A stretch of 64,000 nt of DNA from Microtetraspora sp. NBRC 16547 (GCF_030268965.1 NZ_BSSE01000021.1:79736-143735); one strand, 5' to 3'. Counted from the first letter of the stretch, positions 33,184 through 43,032 are shown. A program made the numbers and translations. Notes: generated by a model from the sequence alone, not told the origin.

Positions 33184-34250
33184 GTCGCAAGCCCACCCTC
33201 GCGCTCGTCGGCGCGACCGGTGCCGTGGGCACCGTGATGCGGGACATCATCTCCAACCGGGAGGACATCTACGGCGAGATCCGCCTTGTCGCCTCCGCCC
33301 GGTCGGCGGGCAAGGTCCTGCGGGTCCGCGGTGAGGACGTCGTCGTCCAGGCGCTGGCCCCCGAGGTGTTCGACGGCGTCGACATCGCCATCTTCGACGT
33401 GCCGGACGAGGTGTCGGCCGAGTGGGTTCCGGTGGCGGCCGAGCGCGGCGCGGTCGCGATCGACAAGTCGGGCACGTTCCGGATGAACCCCGAGGTGCCG
33501 CTGGTGGTGCCCGAGGTCAACCCCGCCGACGCGCGGATCCGGCCGCTCGGGATCATCTCCACCCCGAACTGCACGACCCTGTCGATGATGGCCGCCATGG
33601 GGGCCCTGCACAGCGAGTACGGCCTGCGCGAGCTGGTCGTGGCGTCGTACCAGGCGGTCTCGGGAGCCGGTGTGGCCGGCCCGGCCCGCCTGTACGACGA
33701 GGTCGAGGCGCTGGCGGGGGACCGCACCGCCGGGCAGACCGCCGGAGACGTGCGCAAGACCCTGCAGAACAAGCTGGGCGACGCGGAGTCGCCGTTCCCC
33801 GCGCCCATCGCGTTCAACGTCGTGCCGTGGGCCGGGTCGCTGAAGGACGGCGGCTGGGCGTCAGAGGAGATCAAGCTCCGCAACGAGTCCCGCAAGATCC
33901 TCGGCATCCCGGACCTCAAGGTGTCGGCGACCTGCGTTCGCGTCCCCGTGGTCACCACGCACTCGCTGGCCGTGCACGCGACCTTCGAGCGGGAGGTCAC
34001 CGTGGCGGACGCGCACCGCGTGCTGACCGCCGCGCCGACGGTCGTCCTGATGGACGACCCGGAGAACGGCGTCTGGCCCACGCCGGTGGACGTCGTCGGC
34101 ACCGACCCGACCTACGTCGGCCGGATCCGCCAGGCGCTCGACTTCCCCAACACGCTGGACCTGTTCGTCTGCGGCGACAACCTGCGCAAGGGGGCCGCGC
34201 TGAACGCCGCCGAGATCGCCGAACTGATCGCGGCTGAGTTCACCGGCTGA
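33180..34250 (+). CDS. asd: Aspartate-semialdehyde dehydrogenase
   Basis: Reduces aspartyl phosphate with NADPH, 356 aa. NADP-binding [18 protein letters not shown], the active-site Cys in [13 protein letters not shown] and the substrate region [12 protein letters not shown] are present. ATG overlaps the ask stop (ATGA), after GGAGG, so the two are translationally coupled. Some regions are more divergent than usual ([16 protein letters not shown]) but all key residues remain. Confidence 0.95.
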   Translation: MSRKPTLALVGATGAVGTVMRDIISNREDIYGEIRLVASARSAGKVLRVRGEDVVVQALAPEVFDGVDIAIFDVPDEVSAEWVPVAAERGAVAIDKSGTFRMNPEVPLVVPEVNPADARIRPLGIISTPNCTTLSMMAAMGALHSEYGLRELVVASYQAVSGAGVAGPARLYDEVEALAGDRTAGQTAGDVRKTLQNKLGDAESPFPAPIAFNVVPWAGSLKDGGWASEEIKLRNESRKILGIPDLKVSATCVRVPVVTTHSLAVHATFEREVTVADAHRVLTAAPTVVLMDDPENGVWPTPVDVVGTDPTYVGRIRQALDFPNTLDLFVCGDNLRKGAALNAAEIAELIAAEFTG

Positions 34251-34264
34251 TCCGCTCGGTCCGG

Positions 34265-34318
34265 CCGGGCAGGGTCTGCCCGGTCTGGTCTGTCTGATCT
34301 GATCTGGTCTGTCTGAAC
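34265..34318 (+). terminator. Hairpin and TCTG-rich repeats after asd
   Basis: CCGGGCA and TGCCCGG (34265-34283, loop 5 nt) form a hairpin 15 bp after asd. It runs into a short repetitive stretch built of GGTCTGTCTGA and TCTGATCTG units up to 34318. Probably the ask-asd terminator. Confidence 0.5.
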
Positions 34319-34444
34319 CGACCCGGCCGCAGGCCGGTCGTCACGCGGCCCGGTACGGAGCTTCCGCTTTGTGCCGGGCCACATGCTTTATCTCGACTTT
34401 TCAGGATCCTCGATACCAAGGTGAGGCGGAGGACAAGGGCGCCG

Positions 34445-35863
34445 GTGGACGAGTTGCTGACGTTGGACGCGGTCGGGCAGGCGGAAGCCGTACGGACCGG
34501 GAAGGTCTCGCCCCGCGAGCCGGCCGAGGCGGCGATCGCCCGGATCGAGGCCGTGGACGGCGAGCTCAACGCGGTGGTCCACCGGCGGTTCGAACGGGCG
34601 CTGGAGGAGATCGACGCGATCCCGGAGGACGCGCCCTTCCGCGGGGTGCCGATCCTCCTCAAGGACATCGGCTGGGCGTCGGCGGGCGACCCGTACGGCG
34701 CGGGCTCCAGGGTGCTCGATGGCGTGGTGACGGAACAGGACTCCTACAGCGTCGCGAAGCTGCGCCGCGCCGGGTTCGTGATCCTCGGCCGGACCAGCAC
34801 GCCGGAACTGGCCACGACGATCACGACGGAGTCGGCTGCCTTCGGCCCGACCCGCAACCCCTACGACCCGGCGTACTCCGCCGGAGGCTCCAGCGGCGGC
34901 TCGGCCGCGGCGGTGGCGGCGGGCATGGTCCCGGTGGCCACCGCGAGCGACGGCGGCGGCTCGATCCGGATCCCGGCGAGCATGTGCGGCCTGGTGGGGC
35001 TGAAGCCCGCCAGGGGCCGCAGCAGCCACGGCCCCGACGTCGCCGAGTCGTGGGGCGGCCTCTCGGTGCAGGGCATGCTCACCCGGAGCGTACGGGACAG
35101 CGCCGCGCTGCTCGACCTGATCGCCGGGATGATGCCCGGCGACCGCTATGACGCCCCGGCGCTGGCGCGCCCGCTGGCCGATGAGGTCGGCGCCGCCCCC
35201 GGACGGCTGCGCGTCGGCTTCGTCACCGTCCACCCCAGGGGCGACGTGCCCGAGGATCCCGAGCTGACCACCGCGGTGACGTCGACCGCCGCCCTGCTGG
35301 AGGCGCTCGGCCACGACGTCGTCCCGGACCATCCCGCGGCTCTGGGCGACCCCGACTTCGGCATGTATTTCGGCGCGCTCATCGGCGTGAACGTGGCCGC
35401 GGAAGTGGAGGCCATCGGCGCGCGGCGGGGCAGGCCCGTGGACGTCGAGGAGCTCGAACCGCGCAACCGGTTCATGGTCACGGCCGCCCGGGGCGTCAGC
35501 GCGACCGACTACCTGGCCGCGCTGCGGTGGCTCGACGGGTACCGCAGGCGCATGGCGGCCTGGTGGGACTCGGGGTTCGACCTGCTGGTCACGCCCACGT
35601 TGGGTGTCCCGCCCTATCCGATCGGCTGGATGTCGGACGACGACCTGTCCACGTCCCTGGACCGGGCCGGGCAGGGCGGGGCCTTCGCCTCGCCGTTCAA
35701 CGCGACCGGCCAGCCGGCGATCTCGCTCCCGTTGCGCCGTACGGCTGAGGGGCTGCCGGTCGGCGTCCAGTTCGTCGCCGTGGCGGGGCGTGAGGACCTG
35801 CTGGTCCGGGTCGCCGCCCAGATCGAGGCGGCCCGCCCCTTCGAGCACGCCGCGATGAGCTAG
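34445..35863 (+). CDS. Amidase (amidase signature family)
   Basis: Amidohydrolase of 472 aa. The Ser-cisSer-Lys triad elements are visible: Lys in VPILLKDIGW, the glycine/serine loop SAGGSSGGSAAAVAAG and the nucleophile region ATASDGGGSIRIPAS. The C terminus (PFNATGQPAISLPL, GLPVGVQFV) is family-typical. Hydrolyses an unknown amide; not a GatA since no gatBC genes are nearby. GTG 34445 preferred because AAGG lies upstream at good spacing; GTG 34421 is possible. Confidence 0.88.
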   Translation: MDELLTLDAVGQAEAVRTGKVSPREPAEAAIARIEAVDGELNAVVHRRFERALEEIDAIPEDAPFRGVPILLKDIGWASAGDPYGAGSRVLDGVVTEQDSYSVAKLRRAGFVILGRTSTPELATTITTESAAFGPTRNPYDPAYSAGGSSGGSAAAVAAGMVPVATASDGGGSIRIPASMCGLVGLKPARGRSSHGPDVAESWGGLSVQGMLTRSVRDSAALLDLIAGMMPGDRYDAPALARPLADEVGAAPGRLRVGFVTVHPRGDVPEDPELTTAVTSTAALLEALGHDVVPDHPAALGDPDFGMYFGALIGVNVAAEVEAIGARRGRPVDVEELEPRNRFMVTAARGVSATDYLAALRWLDGYRRRMAAWWDSGFDLLVTPTLGVPPYPIGWMSDDDLSTSLDRAGQGGAFASPFNATGQPAISLPLRRTAEGLPVGVQFVAVAGREDLLVRVAAQIEAARPFEHAAMS

Positions 35864-35869
35864 TGAGAT

Positions 35870-36490
35870 TTAGCGGAAGAGGATGTCCCAGTGGTTGGCC
35901 TCGTCGGCGTAGACGTCCCGGCCGGTCTCCGGGCGGTACATCCGCGCGCCGTCCCCGCGGGTCGTCCAGTAGCCGAAGGTCTTGGTCACGTACGCGTCGA
36001 TGCACGGGTTGTGGGCGATGTCGATCTTGAAGCCGTTCTTGTGGCTGTAGCGGCCGGCGCTGTGGCCGACCTCGGTGCCGCCGGTGATGACGATCCTGCA
36101 GTCGCTCCGCCGCTTGAGCTCGATCGCCTGGGTGAGCGTGCCGTACCGGAGGCCCTCCAGGGACGTGCACGTCGGCTTGGTGCGGTCGACGCAGCCGCCG
36201 GACGATCTCCAGCGCAGGCCCGCGCCGCGGAGCTGTTGTAACGCCCCCGTGTGTGCGAGCCTGGCGGTCGCGCTCATCGCGGTGACCGCGGTCCCGCCGG
36301 GCGCGGTCGCGAGCGTCCACGTGGGCGGCAGCCGTACGGGCAGGACGGCGTACGAGATCCGCAGCGCGTTGGCGTACGAGATCCGCTGCGCGCTCGTGAC
36401 GGTCAGAGGGTTCCATCCGGTCGCCGGTTGGGACAGCAGGACGATCGCGATCGTCCCGGCGAGTCCCCACCACGAGGGACGTAAGGTCAT
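35870..36490 (-). CDS. Secreted M15-like peptidase / peptidoglycan hydrolase
   Basis: Exported protein of 206 aa with an N-terminal hydrophobic signal segment (WGLAGTIAIVLLSQPATGW). The C-terminal half shows VITGGTEVGHSAG, SHKNGFKIDIAHN and NHWDILFR, which fit the His-Asp-His zinc ligands of LAS/M15 peptidases. Acts on cell-wall peptides by family; substrate not known. GGGGGTG lies 4 nt before the ATG. Convergent with the amidase. Confidence 0.72.
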   Translation of the reverse strand: MTLRPSWWGLAGTIAIVLLSQPATGWNPLTVTSAQRISYANALRISYAVLPVRLPPTWTLATAPGGTAVTAMSATARLAHTGALQQLRGAGLRWRSSGGCVDRTKPTCTSLEGLRYGTLTQAIELKRRSDCRIVITGGTEVGHSAGRYSHKNGFKIDIAHNPCIDAYVTKTFGYWTTRGDGARMYRPETGRDVYADEANHWDILFR

Positions 36491-36652
36491 GCGTCACCCC
36501 CGATGCTCAGTCCTCGATTGGGTGGCGGGGGAGTTCGCCAGGGTGATCAATGCCCACCACGGGTGATCTCCCATTCGCGGACGGCGGGGAATTTGCCACC
36601 CCCTATGGATCATCTGGCGCGTATATGACCCGGCGGGTGCCAGGGTCGTACA

Positions 36653-37309
36653 GTGACCACCGTGGCCGAGAACACACGGGAGCGGATCGTCGCGACCGCC
36701 CTTCGGCTGTTCAAGGAGCGGGGGTTCGAGGCGACGACGATGCGGGGGATCGCCGCGGAGGCCGGTGTCTCGGTGGGGAACGCCTACTACTACTTCTCGT
36801 CCAAGGAACAGCTCATCCAGGCGTACTACGACCGCGCCCAGTGCGAGCACGAGGCCGCGTGCCGGGAGCTGCTCGCGGTCGAGAGATCGTTCGAGGGCAG
36901 GCTGGGCGGCGTGCTGCGGGCCTGGGTCCGGGTGTCCGATCCGTACCATGAGTTCGCGGCCAAGTTCTTCAAGCACGCGGCGGAGCCGGGCAACCCGCTC
37001 AGCCCTTTCAGCGCCGAGTCCACGCCCGCCCGCGAGTCGTCGATCGCCATCTATCGCGAGGTGGCGGAGGGCTCCGCCGACCGGATGGACTCGGACCTGC
37101 GCGCCGAACTGCCCGAGCTGCTCTGGCTGCTGTCGATGGGCGTGGTGCTGTTCTGGGTGCACGACACCTCACCCGGCTGCGAGCGGACCTACCGGCTGAT
37201 CGACCGCGTCGTCCCGCTGGTGGACCGGCTGGTCGCCCTGTCCAACCTGCCGGGCCTGCGCGGCGTGGCACGGGACTTCATCGACGTCGTACGCGAACTC
37301 CGGGCGTAG
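36653..37309 (+). CDS. TetR-family transcriptional regulator
   Basis: Regulator of 218 aa. N-terminal HTH: TRERIVATALRLFKERGFEA and GIAAEAGVSVGNAYYYFSSK. C-terminal domain has TetR_C character with a Trp/Leu-rich helix (LPELLWLLSMGVVLFWVHD). GTG 36653 is used; GTG 36662 is possible. No obvious adjacent target except the divergent secreted peptidase. Confidence 0.88.
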   Translation: MTTVAENTRERIVATALRLFKERGFEATTMRGIAAEAGVSVGNAYYYFSSKEQLIQAYYDRAQCEHEAACRELLAVERSFEGRLGGVLRAWVRVSDPYHEFAAKFFKHAAEPGNPLSPFSAESTPARESSIAIYREVAEGSADRMDSDLRAELPELLWLLSMGVVLFWVHDTSPGCERTYRLIDRVVPLVDRLVALSNLPGLRGVARDFIDVVRELRA

Positions 37310-37464
37310 GTCTCCTGTATGCCGACGGGCTAGTGCCCCGCCCGTCCACGTCCACGCGGCCTTCCACGATGCGGGCACGTCCCAGGAGGCGCTGGAACCG
37401 CCGGAGGACCGCCGAACGTTAATGGGACGACAAAAGGGGCACAATGCCCGCTGGAGGTGGCCTC

Positions 37465-37815
37465 ATGGCGAAGGCAGGACGTGCGGCGGCGACCTGGCGG
37501 GCCTATCGGGAGGTGGCCAAGCCGGGGTCGCCCGGCCTGATCACGCGGCTCAAGGCGCTGCCGAGGATGGTCCGGGGAGCCGTCAAGGGCGACTATCCGC
37601 ACCTCGGCAAGGGCCAGCTCGCGATGTTCGCGGCCGGCCTCGCCTACATCATCTCGCCCATCGACGCCATCCCCGACTTCCTGCTCGGCATCGGCGTCGT
37701 CGACGACTTCGGCGTCTTCATCTGGCTGATGGCTTCGCTGCTCAGCGCGAGCGGCCAGTACGTCGAATGGGAGCGGGAGTCTCTAGAGTTCCTCCATCAG
37801 AAGCCACGCCCGTGA
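37465..37815 (+). CDS. YkvA family membrane protein (DUF1232)
   Basis: Small protein of 116 aa. Contains the DUF1232 hairpin GLAYIISPIDAIPDFLLGIGVVDDFGVFIW. ATG 37465 has GGAGGTGG 4 nt upstream. Function unknown. Its 3' end overlaps the convergent amidohydrolase by 33 bp. Confidence 0.85.
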   Translation: MAKAGRAAATWRAYREVAKPGSPGLITRLKALPRMVRGAVKGDYPHLGKGQLAMFAAGLAYIISPIDAIPDFLLGIGVVDDFGVFIWLMASLLSASGQYVEWERESLEFLHQKPRP

Positions 37816-39000
37816 CGGCAGCGGGTGGCCGAACAGCCGGGCGGCGTTGCCGTACGCGACCCGGGCGAGGTCGGCCGGGGGCAGGGTGCCGAGGTTGCGG
37901 GTGACCGACCGCTGGGTGTCGGGCCAGGAGGACTCGGCGCGCGGGTAACCGCTCTCCAGCAGGATGTGCTCCATGCCGACAGCGAGCCGGACCCCGCCGA
38001 GCGCGCTGTCGTCGAGCGTGCCGAAGAAGAAGTTGCGCCGCAGCACCTCGCTCGGCTTGAGCCCGCCCTCCCAGTTCGCCTCACCGGCGACGGGGTGGTC
38101 CAGCGCGTAGTCGGCGCGCTCGGCCAGCATCGGCAGCCAGCCGACACCGCCCTCGACGATCAGGATCCGCAGCGAGGGGAAGCGCAACGGGACCCCCGAC
38201 CACAGCCAGTCGGCGCACGCGAACATCGCGCTCGCCGGGATCATCGTGGTGATCGCCTCGATGGGGGTGTCCGGCGAGGGGACCGGGGACCAGGAGGAGG
38301 CGCCGGTGTGCAGGCACACGACGGTGCCGGTCTCCTCGCAGGCGGCGAAGAACGGATCCCAGTGGCCGCTGTGAATGGACGGCAGCCGCAGCCGGGTGGG
38401 GAACTCGGGGAACACCACGGCCTTGAAGCCGCGGGCGGCGTTGGCCCTGATCTCCTTGGCGGCGATGTCCGGATCGACCAGCCAGGGGAGCTGAAGCGCG
38501 ATCATCCGCTCGGGATAGGTGCCGGCCCACACGTCGACGTGCCAGTCGTTCCACGCCTTCACCAGCGACAGACCGAGCTCCTGGTCGCGCGTCTTGGCGA
38601 AGAGCATGCCGGACTGGCTGGCCAGCATGCCGGGGAAGCAGAGGGCGGCCCAGATCCCGGCTCGGTCCATGTCCTCGATGCGGGCCTCGATGTCGTAGCA
38701 GCCGGGCCGCATGTCCTCGAAGCGGACCGGGTCGAGCGTCCACTGCTCCTTCGGCAGGCCGGCGCCCACGTCGAGCCCCGCGCAGGGGTAGGTGGCACCG
38801 CCGTAGCGCCAGGCCTGGTGGCCGGCGTCCGTCTCCACGATCTTGGGAGCGAGGTCCTTGTACTTTTCGGGGAGGCGGTCCTCGAAGAGATCGGGCGGCT
38901 CGATCAGATGATCGTCCGCAGAGATGATCACATAGTCCCGCCGCCTCGGCTCTGGGTCGGGATGCAGCGGCGTAGTCACAGGAGTAAACCGTAGAGCCAA
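37783..39000 (-). CDS. Amidohydrolase-related metal-dependent hydrolase
   Basis: TIM-barrel amidohydrolase_2 family protein of 405 aa (ACMS decarboxylase-like). Motifs: SADDHLIEPPDLF at the first strand, CLHTGASSW, and a late acidic residue in HILLESGYPRAESSWPDT. Metal-dependent C-C or C-N bond chemistry on an unknown aromatic or carboxylate substrate. TTG 39000 with AGGTG 8 nt upstream is taken as start; GTG 38979 is an alternative. Follows SURF1 by 60 bp. Confidence 0.82.
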   Translation of the reverse strand: MALRFTPVTTPLHPDPEPRRRDYVIISADDHLIEPPDLFEDRLPEKYKDLAPKIVETDAGHQAWRYGGATYPCAGLDVGAGLPKEQWTLDPVRFEDMRPGCYDIEARIEDMDRAGIWAALCFPGMLASQSGMLFAKTRDQELGLSLVKAWNDWHVDVWAGTYPERMIALQLPWLVDPDIAAKEIRANAARGFKAVVFPEFPTRLRLPSIHSGHWDPFFAACEETGTVVCLHTGASSWSPVPSPDTPIEAITTMIPASAMFACADWLWSGVPLRFPSLRILIVEGGVGWLPMLAERADYALDHPVAGEANWEGGLKPSEVLRRNFFFGTLDDSALGGVRLAVGMEHILLESGYPRAESSWPDTQRSVTRNLGTLPPADLARVAYGNAARLFGHPLPSRAWLLMEEL

Positions 39001-39060
39001 GGAATAACACCTAACAAGCTGCGAGGTCTCCGGTTGGTATCCGTTCGTTCACCAGGCGCT

Positions 39061-39867
39061 TCACGACTGGGCGCGAACTTCCTGCTGATCCTTCCCAGAC
39101 TCTTCGCCATCCTCACCCGCGGCCGACAGATCGCGCGCCTCGCGGCGGATGAGGAGGAACCAGCCGCCGACCGCCACACCGATGAACAACCACCATTGCA
39201 CGGAGTACGCCAGGTTGAGTCCGCCGCCTCCGCCGACGTCGGGCGCGGGCACCGGTTCCGGCGCGGGGTCGCGGGTCGGCCGCTGCGCGGTCAGCTCCAC
39301 GAATCCCCCGTACAGCCGGTACGGCAGGGTGGCGCCGATGTCGGTCGTGTTGACGAGCAGGACCTGGCCCGTGGGCAGTCCGGAGGTCCGGTTCCTGATG
39401 CCGGTCGTGTTCTCGGTCTCTGAGGGCTTGAGCCGTCCGGTGACGGTCACCTCGCCGGACGGGGGTGCGGGCACCTCCGGCCGGGACTCCGCCGTCGCCC
39501 CCGCGGGCACCCAGCCCCGGTTGACCAGGACCGCTCCCTGGGGCGTGACCAGCGGGGTGACCACGTAGAAGCCGACCTGGCCATTCTGCGGGCGTCGCCG
39601 TACGAGCAGTTCGTGGGATGTGTCGTACGTGCCGGTCATGGTCACCGGCCGGTACTTCATGGCGTCGGGCACGGTTCCGCCGATGGTGTCCAGCTGGTCG
39701 AGGGGCACAGGCGCGCTGTTCAGGTTGGCGGTGGTGCGCTCGCTGGACGCCGACCGCTCCTCGAACCGCCCGAACTGCCACTGCCCCAGGAAGAAGAACG
39801 CGGGGATGAGGGCCAGCACCAGCAGGTGGAAGGCCAGCCAGCGGCGGGTCAGCAGGAACCGGTACAC
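39061..39867 (-). CDS. SURF1 family cytochrome oxidase assembly protein
   Basis: Membrane protein of 268 aa with two transmembrane helices, one at each end (WLAFHLLVLALIPAFFFLGQWQ and WWLFIGVAVGGWFLLIRR), and the external SURF1 domain (YRPVTMTGTYD, VLVNRGWVPAG). Helps assemble haem-copper cytochrome c oxidase. GTG start. The mid-region is Pro-rich but normal for actinobacteria. Confidence 0.9.
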   Translation of the reverse strand: MYRFLLTRRWLAFHLLVLALIPAFFFLGQWQFGRFEERSASSERTTANLNSAPVPLDQLDTIGGTVPDAMKYRPVTMTGTYDTSHELLVRRRPQNGQVGFYVVTPLVTPQGAVLVNRGWVPAGATAESRPEVPAPPSGEVTVTGRLKPSETENTTGIRNRTSGLPTGQVLLVNTTDIGATLPYRLYGGFVELTAQRPTRDPAPEPVPAPDVGGGGGLNLAYSVQWWLFIGVAVGGWFLLIRREARDLSAAGEDGEESGKDQQEVRAQS

Positions 39868-39902
39868 GCCATCCAGCGTAGGCAGGGGACCGAGTGGTCC
39901 CG

Positions 39903-40445
39903 TTACCGGTCCTGTCGATCCGACCTGTTCGGCCCGTTCGGCCCGTCCGATGTGGTCGCGCTGTTCGCCGTCGGCGGCCAGTCGGATCGGTTGCCGGGAC
40001 CGGGGAGCGGGGCGACCGCCCAGGGGCCGGGGAGCTCGTGGCCTTCGTCACAGCGCAGGCGCAGGGTCACCGGCGCCCCGCAGTCGCGATGGGTCAGCGT
40101 GACGGGCGGGCCGTCGGGATCGGTGAGGTGGCGGTCACCCCAGTGCATCAACGCGACCAGGATCGGATAGAGATCCATCCCTTTCGACGTCAGCCGGTAC
40201 TCGTCGCGCTGGCGCTGTCCCGGCTCCTGGTAGGGCGCCCTGCGCAGCATGCCCTCTTCGACCAGGCGGGTCAGCCGTGCGCTGAGCACCTGCCGGGGCG
40301 CGCCGGTCGCGGCCTGGAGGTCGCCGAACCGGCGGACGCCCATGAACGCTTCACGGAGCACGAGGAAGGTCCATTTCTCGCCGACCACGGCGAGGGTCCG
40401 CTCGATGGAGCAGTTGTCCATCCGGGTGGCCCGCATGTCACGCAT
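39903..40445 (-). CDS. HxlR-family transcriptional regulator
   Basis: Winged-helix regulator of 180 aa. DNCSIERTLAVVGEKWTFLV with one N-terminal Cys is the HxlR hallmark; the wing is RRAPYQEPGQRQRDEYRLT. The last 35 residues are Pro/Asn/Gly-rich and probably disordered. Likely responds to reactive electrophiles or redox stress through the Cys, as in relatives. Divergent from a TetR gene. Confidence 0.87.
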   Translation of the reverse strand: MRDMRATRMDNCSIERTLAVVGEKWTFLVLREAFMGVRRFGDLQAATGAPRQVLSARLTRLVEEGMLRRAPYQEPGQRQRDEYRLTSKGMDLYPILVALMHWGDRHLTDPDGPPVTLTHRDCGAPVTLRLRCDEGHELPGPWAVAPLPGPGNRSDWPPTANSATTSDGPNGPNRSDRQDR

Positions 40446-40562
40446 CGTAGATCATTCCCCTCGCGCCTCATCTCAGTCTAGATGACGTACTCAGCCGGCG
40501 ATCGGCACTCGCGGCGCGCGCAAGATCGGGATCGATCGAGGTGGGGACGGATCTCGTATTTG

Positions 40563-40577
40563 CAGAACAAGGTTCTG
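40563..40577. promoter_or_regulatory. Palindromic operator candidate before TetR gene
   Basis: CAGAAC-AAG-GTTCTG, a perfect 6+6 dyad with 3-nt spacer, ends 18 bp before the TetR start codon. Location fits autoregulation. Confidence 0.55.
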
Positions 40578-40595
40578 TTAGGCCACCATTGGGGG

Positions 40596-41186
40596 GTGAG
40601 AACCGGAAAGAACGGGCGTGACGGTCGAAGCCGGATCATCGAAGGCGCCCTACGCCGCTTCAGTCAGGACGGTGTCTCCGCCACGACCCTTGCCAGCCTC
40701 CGCGAGGAGAGCGGCGTCAGCGTGGGTAGTTTCTACCACCACTTCGCCAGCAAAGAGCACGTTTTCGGCGTCCTCTACGCCGAGACGCTGCAGATGTACC
40801 AGGACGCGTTCGTCGCCGAGCTCGTCCGCCACGAGGAAGCCCGCGGCGGCATCGAGGCCATCGTGGCCCTGCACATGTCGTGGTGCGGTGAGCATCCGGA
40901 GCGGGCGCGGCTGCTGATCAGCGAGCGCCCGCCGCGGCGCGACGAGCCCGGCGGCCCGGAGGTCTCCGAGGCCAGGCGCGCGTTCTTCCGGCAGGTCGCC
41001 GACTGGTGGAAGCCGCACATGAAGGCCCAGCTCCTGCAGCCCGTTCCGGCGACCATGTGCTACGTGCTGTGGCTCGGCCCCGCCCAGGAGATGTGCCGCC
41101 TGTGGTTCGCGGGCGCGCACCAGCCCACCGAAGACGAGATCAAGGGCCTCTGCGAGGCCGCGTGGAACAGCCTCAGGCAGGAGTAA
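40596..41186 (+). CDS. TetR-family transcriptional regulator
   Basis: Regulator of 196 aa. HTH: RSRIIEGALRRFSQDGVSAT and EESGVSVGSFYHHFASK; C-terminal ligand domain with FVAELVRHEEARGGIEAIV. GTG 40596 follows a G tract and an operator-like dyad; the open frame further upstream lacks coding bias. Target genes are not evident. Confidence 0.85.
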   Translation: MRTGKNGRDGRSRIIEGALRRFSQDGVSATTLASLREESGVSVGSFYHHFASKEHVFGVLYAETLQMYQDAFVAELVRHEEARGGIEAIVALHMSWCGEHPERARLLISERPPRRDEPGGPEVSEARRAFFRQVADWWKPHMKAQLLQPVPATMCYVLWLGPAQEMCRLWFAGAHQPTEDEIKGLCEAAWNSLRQE

Positions 41187-41266
41187 GGACGGCGGATTGC
41201 CTCAACAGATACGAGCGGGTGCTTGGGAGCCACTTGCAGTGGACTTACGGGGATAGATTTCCTCTC

Positions 41267-42733
41267 GTGCACGTGCCATCCGATCTGGTCCACCGGCTTC
41301 GCGACCGGTTCGCCGAGTCCGGCTACACCATCGACGGTGTGCGAGAGCGGCTGGGCGGTGTGGCCGCCGCCGCGCTGGCGCGCGAGGAACTCGTTCCCGC
41401 GCTCCGGGTGACCCGCGACAACGATCCGCTCGGCACGCTGATCCGCCTGTGGTGGCTCGGCGTGCCGGTGAGCACGGCCGCCGTCGACCTTCCCCTCGCC
41501 GATCTGATCGAGGCCGGGCTGGCCGTCAGGGTGGGAGACGCCGTCCAGGCGACCGTTCACCTCCAGCCCTGGGACATCGGCGGTGACGGCCTCGCCTGGG
41601 TGGTCTCCGACCGCAAGGTACGGCCCGGCGACCTCGCGCTCCGCAGGGAGCACGTCGTCGGGGCCGGCGGGGCGTCGGCGAACCTGGCTCAGCTCGCCTG
41701 GACCCCGCCCGTGGAGAGCGCCCTCGATCTCGGCACCGGATGCGGCGTTCAGGTCCTGCATCTCGCGGGTCGCGCCGGGCGGATCGTCGCCACCGACGTG
41801 AACCCGCGGGCGGTCGAGCTGGCCGACCTGAGCTGGCGGCTGTCCGGCGTGGAAGGCGTCGACGCGCGTACGGGCTCCCTGTTCGAGCCGGTCGAGGGCG
41901 AGCGGTTCGACCTGGTCGTCTCCAACCCGCCGTTCGTGATCTCGCCGGAGGGCCGGTTCACCTACCGCGAGTCCGGGTTCCCGGCCGACGGCTTCTGCCG
42001 CGAGATGCTGCGCCACGCGCCACGCCACCTCAACCCGGACGGCCACGGCCGGTTCCTGGCCAACTGGCTGCACGTCAAGGGCGAGGATTGGCAGGACCGG
42101 GTGGGCGGGTGGCTCACGGGCACCGGCTGCGACGGCTGGGCCGTGCAACGCGACGTGCAGGACCCCGCGGAGTACGTCGAGCTGTGGCTGCGCGACGCGG
42201 CCGAGCAGGGGACGACGGCCTACCGGCAGCACTACGACGAGTGGCTGGCGTGGTTCGAGTCGCTCGGCGTCGTCGGCGTCGGGTTCGGCTGGATCTCGCT
42301 GCACAACTCGGGCGCGATGGAACCGGTCGTCCGGGTGGAGGAGCTCTCCCAGCGGGTCGAGCTCCCGGTCGGGGCGTACGTCCCGGACGTGCTCGACGCC
42401 GTCACCACGGCGCACAGGATCAGCGACGAGGAGCTGCTGAACGCCCGGCTGGCGGTCGCGGACGGCGTCGTCGAGGAGCGGATCGGCCCTCCCGGCGCCG
42501 ACGACCCGGCGCGGATCGTCCTGCGCCAGACCGGCGGCCTGTGCCGCGCGGTGAGCGTGGGCACCGTGGAGGCGGCGCTCGCCGGGGTGTGCGACGGCGA
42601 GCTGCCGCTCCGCCCCCTGCTGGCCGCCATCGCGGAGCTCACCGGGGACGACGAGCGGGAGCTGCTGGACCGCGCCCCCGCGGCGCTGCGACCGCTGGTC
42701 GCCGAGGGATTCTTCCGGATCGCCCAGATATAG
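41267..42733 (+). CDS. SAM-dependent methyltransferase (DUF7059/DUF7782 type)
   Basis: Protein of 488 aa in three parts: an N-terminal winged-helix-like domain (about 1-140), a class I methyltransferase core with motif I ALDLGTGCGVQVLHLAG, ATDVNPRAVELA and the NPPF catalytic motif (LVVSNPPFVIS), and a C-terminal domain (about 330-488). NPPY/F proteins methylate amide N or amino groups in proteins, RNA or DNA. GTG 41267 is preceded 7 nt upstream by TAGATT and has no Shine-Dalgarno, so it may be leaderless. Confidence 0.82.
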   Translation: MHVPSDLVHRLRDRFAESGYTIDGVRERLGGVAAAALAREELVPALRVTRDNDPLGTLIRLWWLGVPVSTAAVDLPLADLIEAGLAVRVGDAVQATVHLQPWDIGGDGLAWVVSDRKVRPGDLALRREHVVGAGGASANLAQLAWTPPVESALDLGTGCGVQVLHLAGRAGRIVATDVNPRAVELADLSWRLSGVEGVDARTGSLFEPVEGERFDLVVSNPPFVISPEGRFTYRESGFPADGFCREMLRHAPRHLNPDGHGRFLANWLHVKGEDWQDRVGGWLTGTGCDGWAVQRDVQDPAEYVELWLRDAAEQGTTAYRQHYDEWLAWFESLGVVGVGFGWISLHNSGAMEPVVRVEELSQRVELPVGAYVPDVLDAVTTAHRISDEELLNARLAVADGVVEERIGPPGADDPARIVLRQTGGLCRAVSVGTVEAALAGVCDGELPLRPLLAAIAELTGDDERELLDRAPAALRPLVAEGFFRIAQI

Positions 42734-43032
42734 GCGGCTGCAAGCACGCGTTGATCAGACGTTGAGCCGGGGCCGCCACTCTTGGGGCGTCGACACGGAT
42801 CTGGGGGGTTCGAGATCCGCGTCACACCCGGCCGGCCGTCATGATGAGGCGGCGAGCCGCCACCAGGTGCTCCGGAATGCACCGGGCCCCCTATGCACCG
42901 GGTGGCGGCCGGATGGCCGGCCGGGTCTCATGTCCTCCGCGCGGCTCCCGGTGATGGAAGTGGTCGAGTGTGATCAATCACGTGCGCATGACGCGTCTGG
43001 ACGACGACCTGCGCGTCGACCTGCGCGTCGAC
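42734..43032. other. 300-bp gap with short direct repeats
   Basis: No supported gene. CGTTGATC at 42749 and CGTTGAGC at 42760 form a direct repeat with 11-bp period just after the methyltransferase stop. A 12-bp repeat unit, CTGCGCGTCGAC twice plus CTACACGTCGAC, covers 43009-43044 and runs into the 3' end of the AfsR-like gene. Confidence 0.45.

Noticed and set aside
34421..35863. Amidase as GatA of the amidotransferase
   Set aside because: No gatB or gatC nearby, and the sequence fits general amidases.
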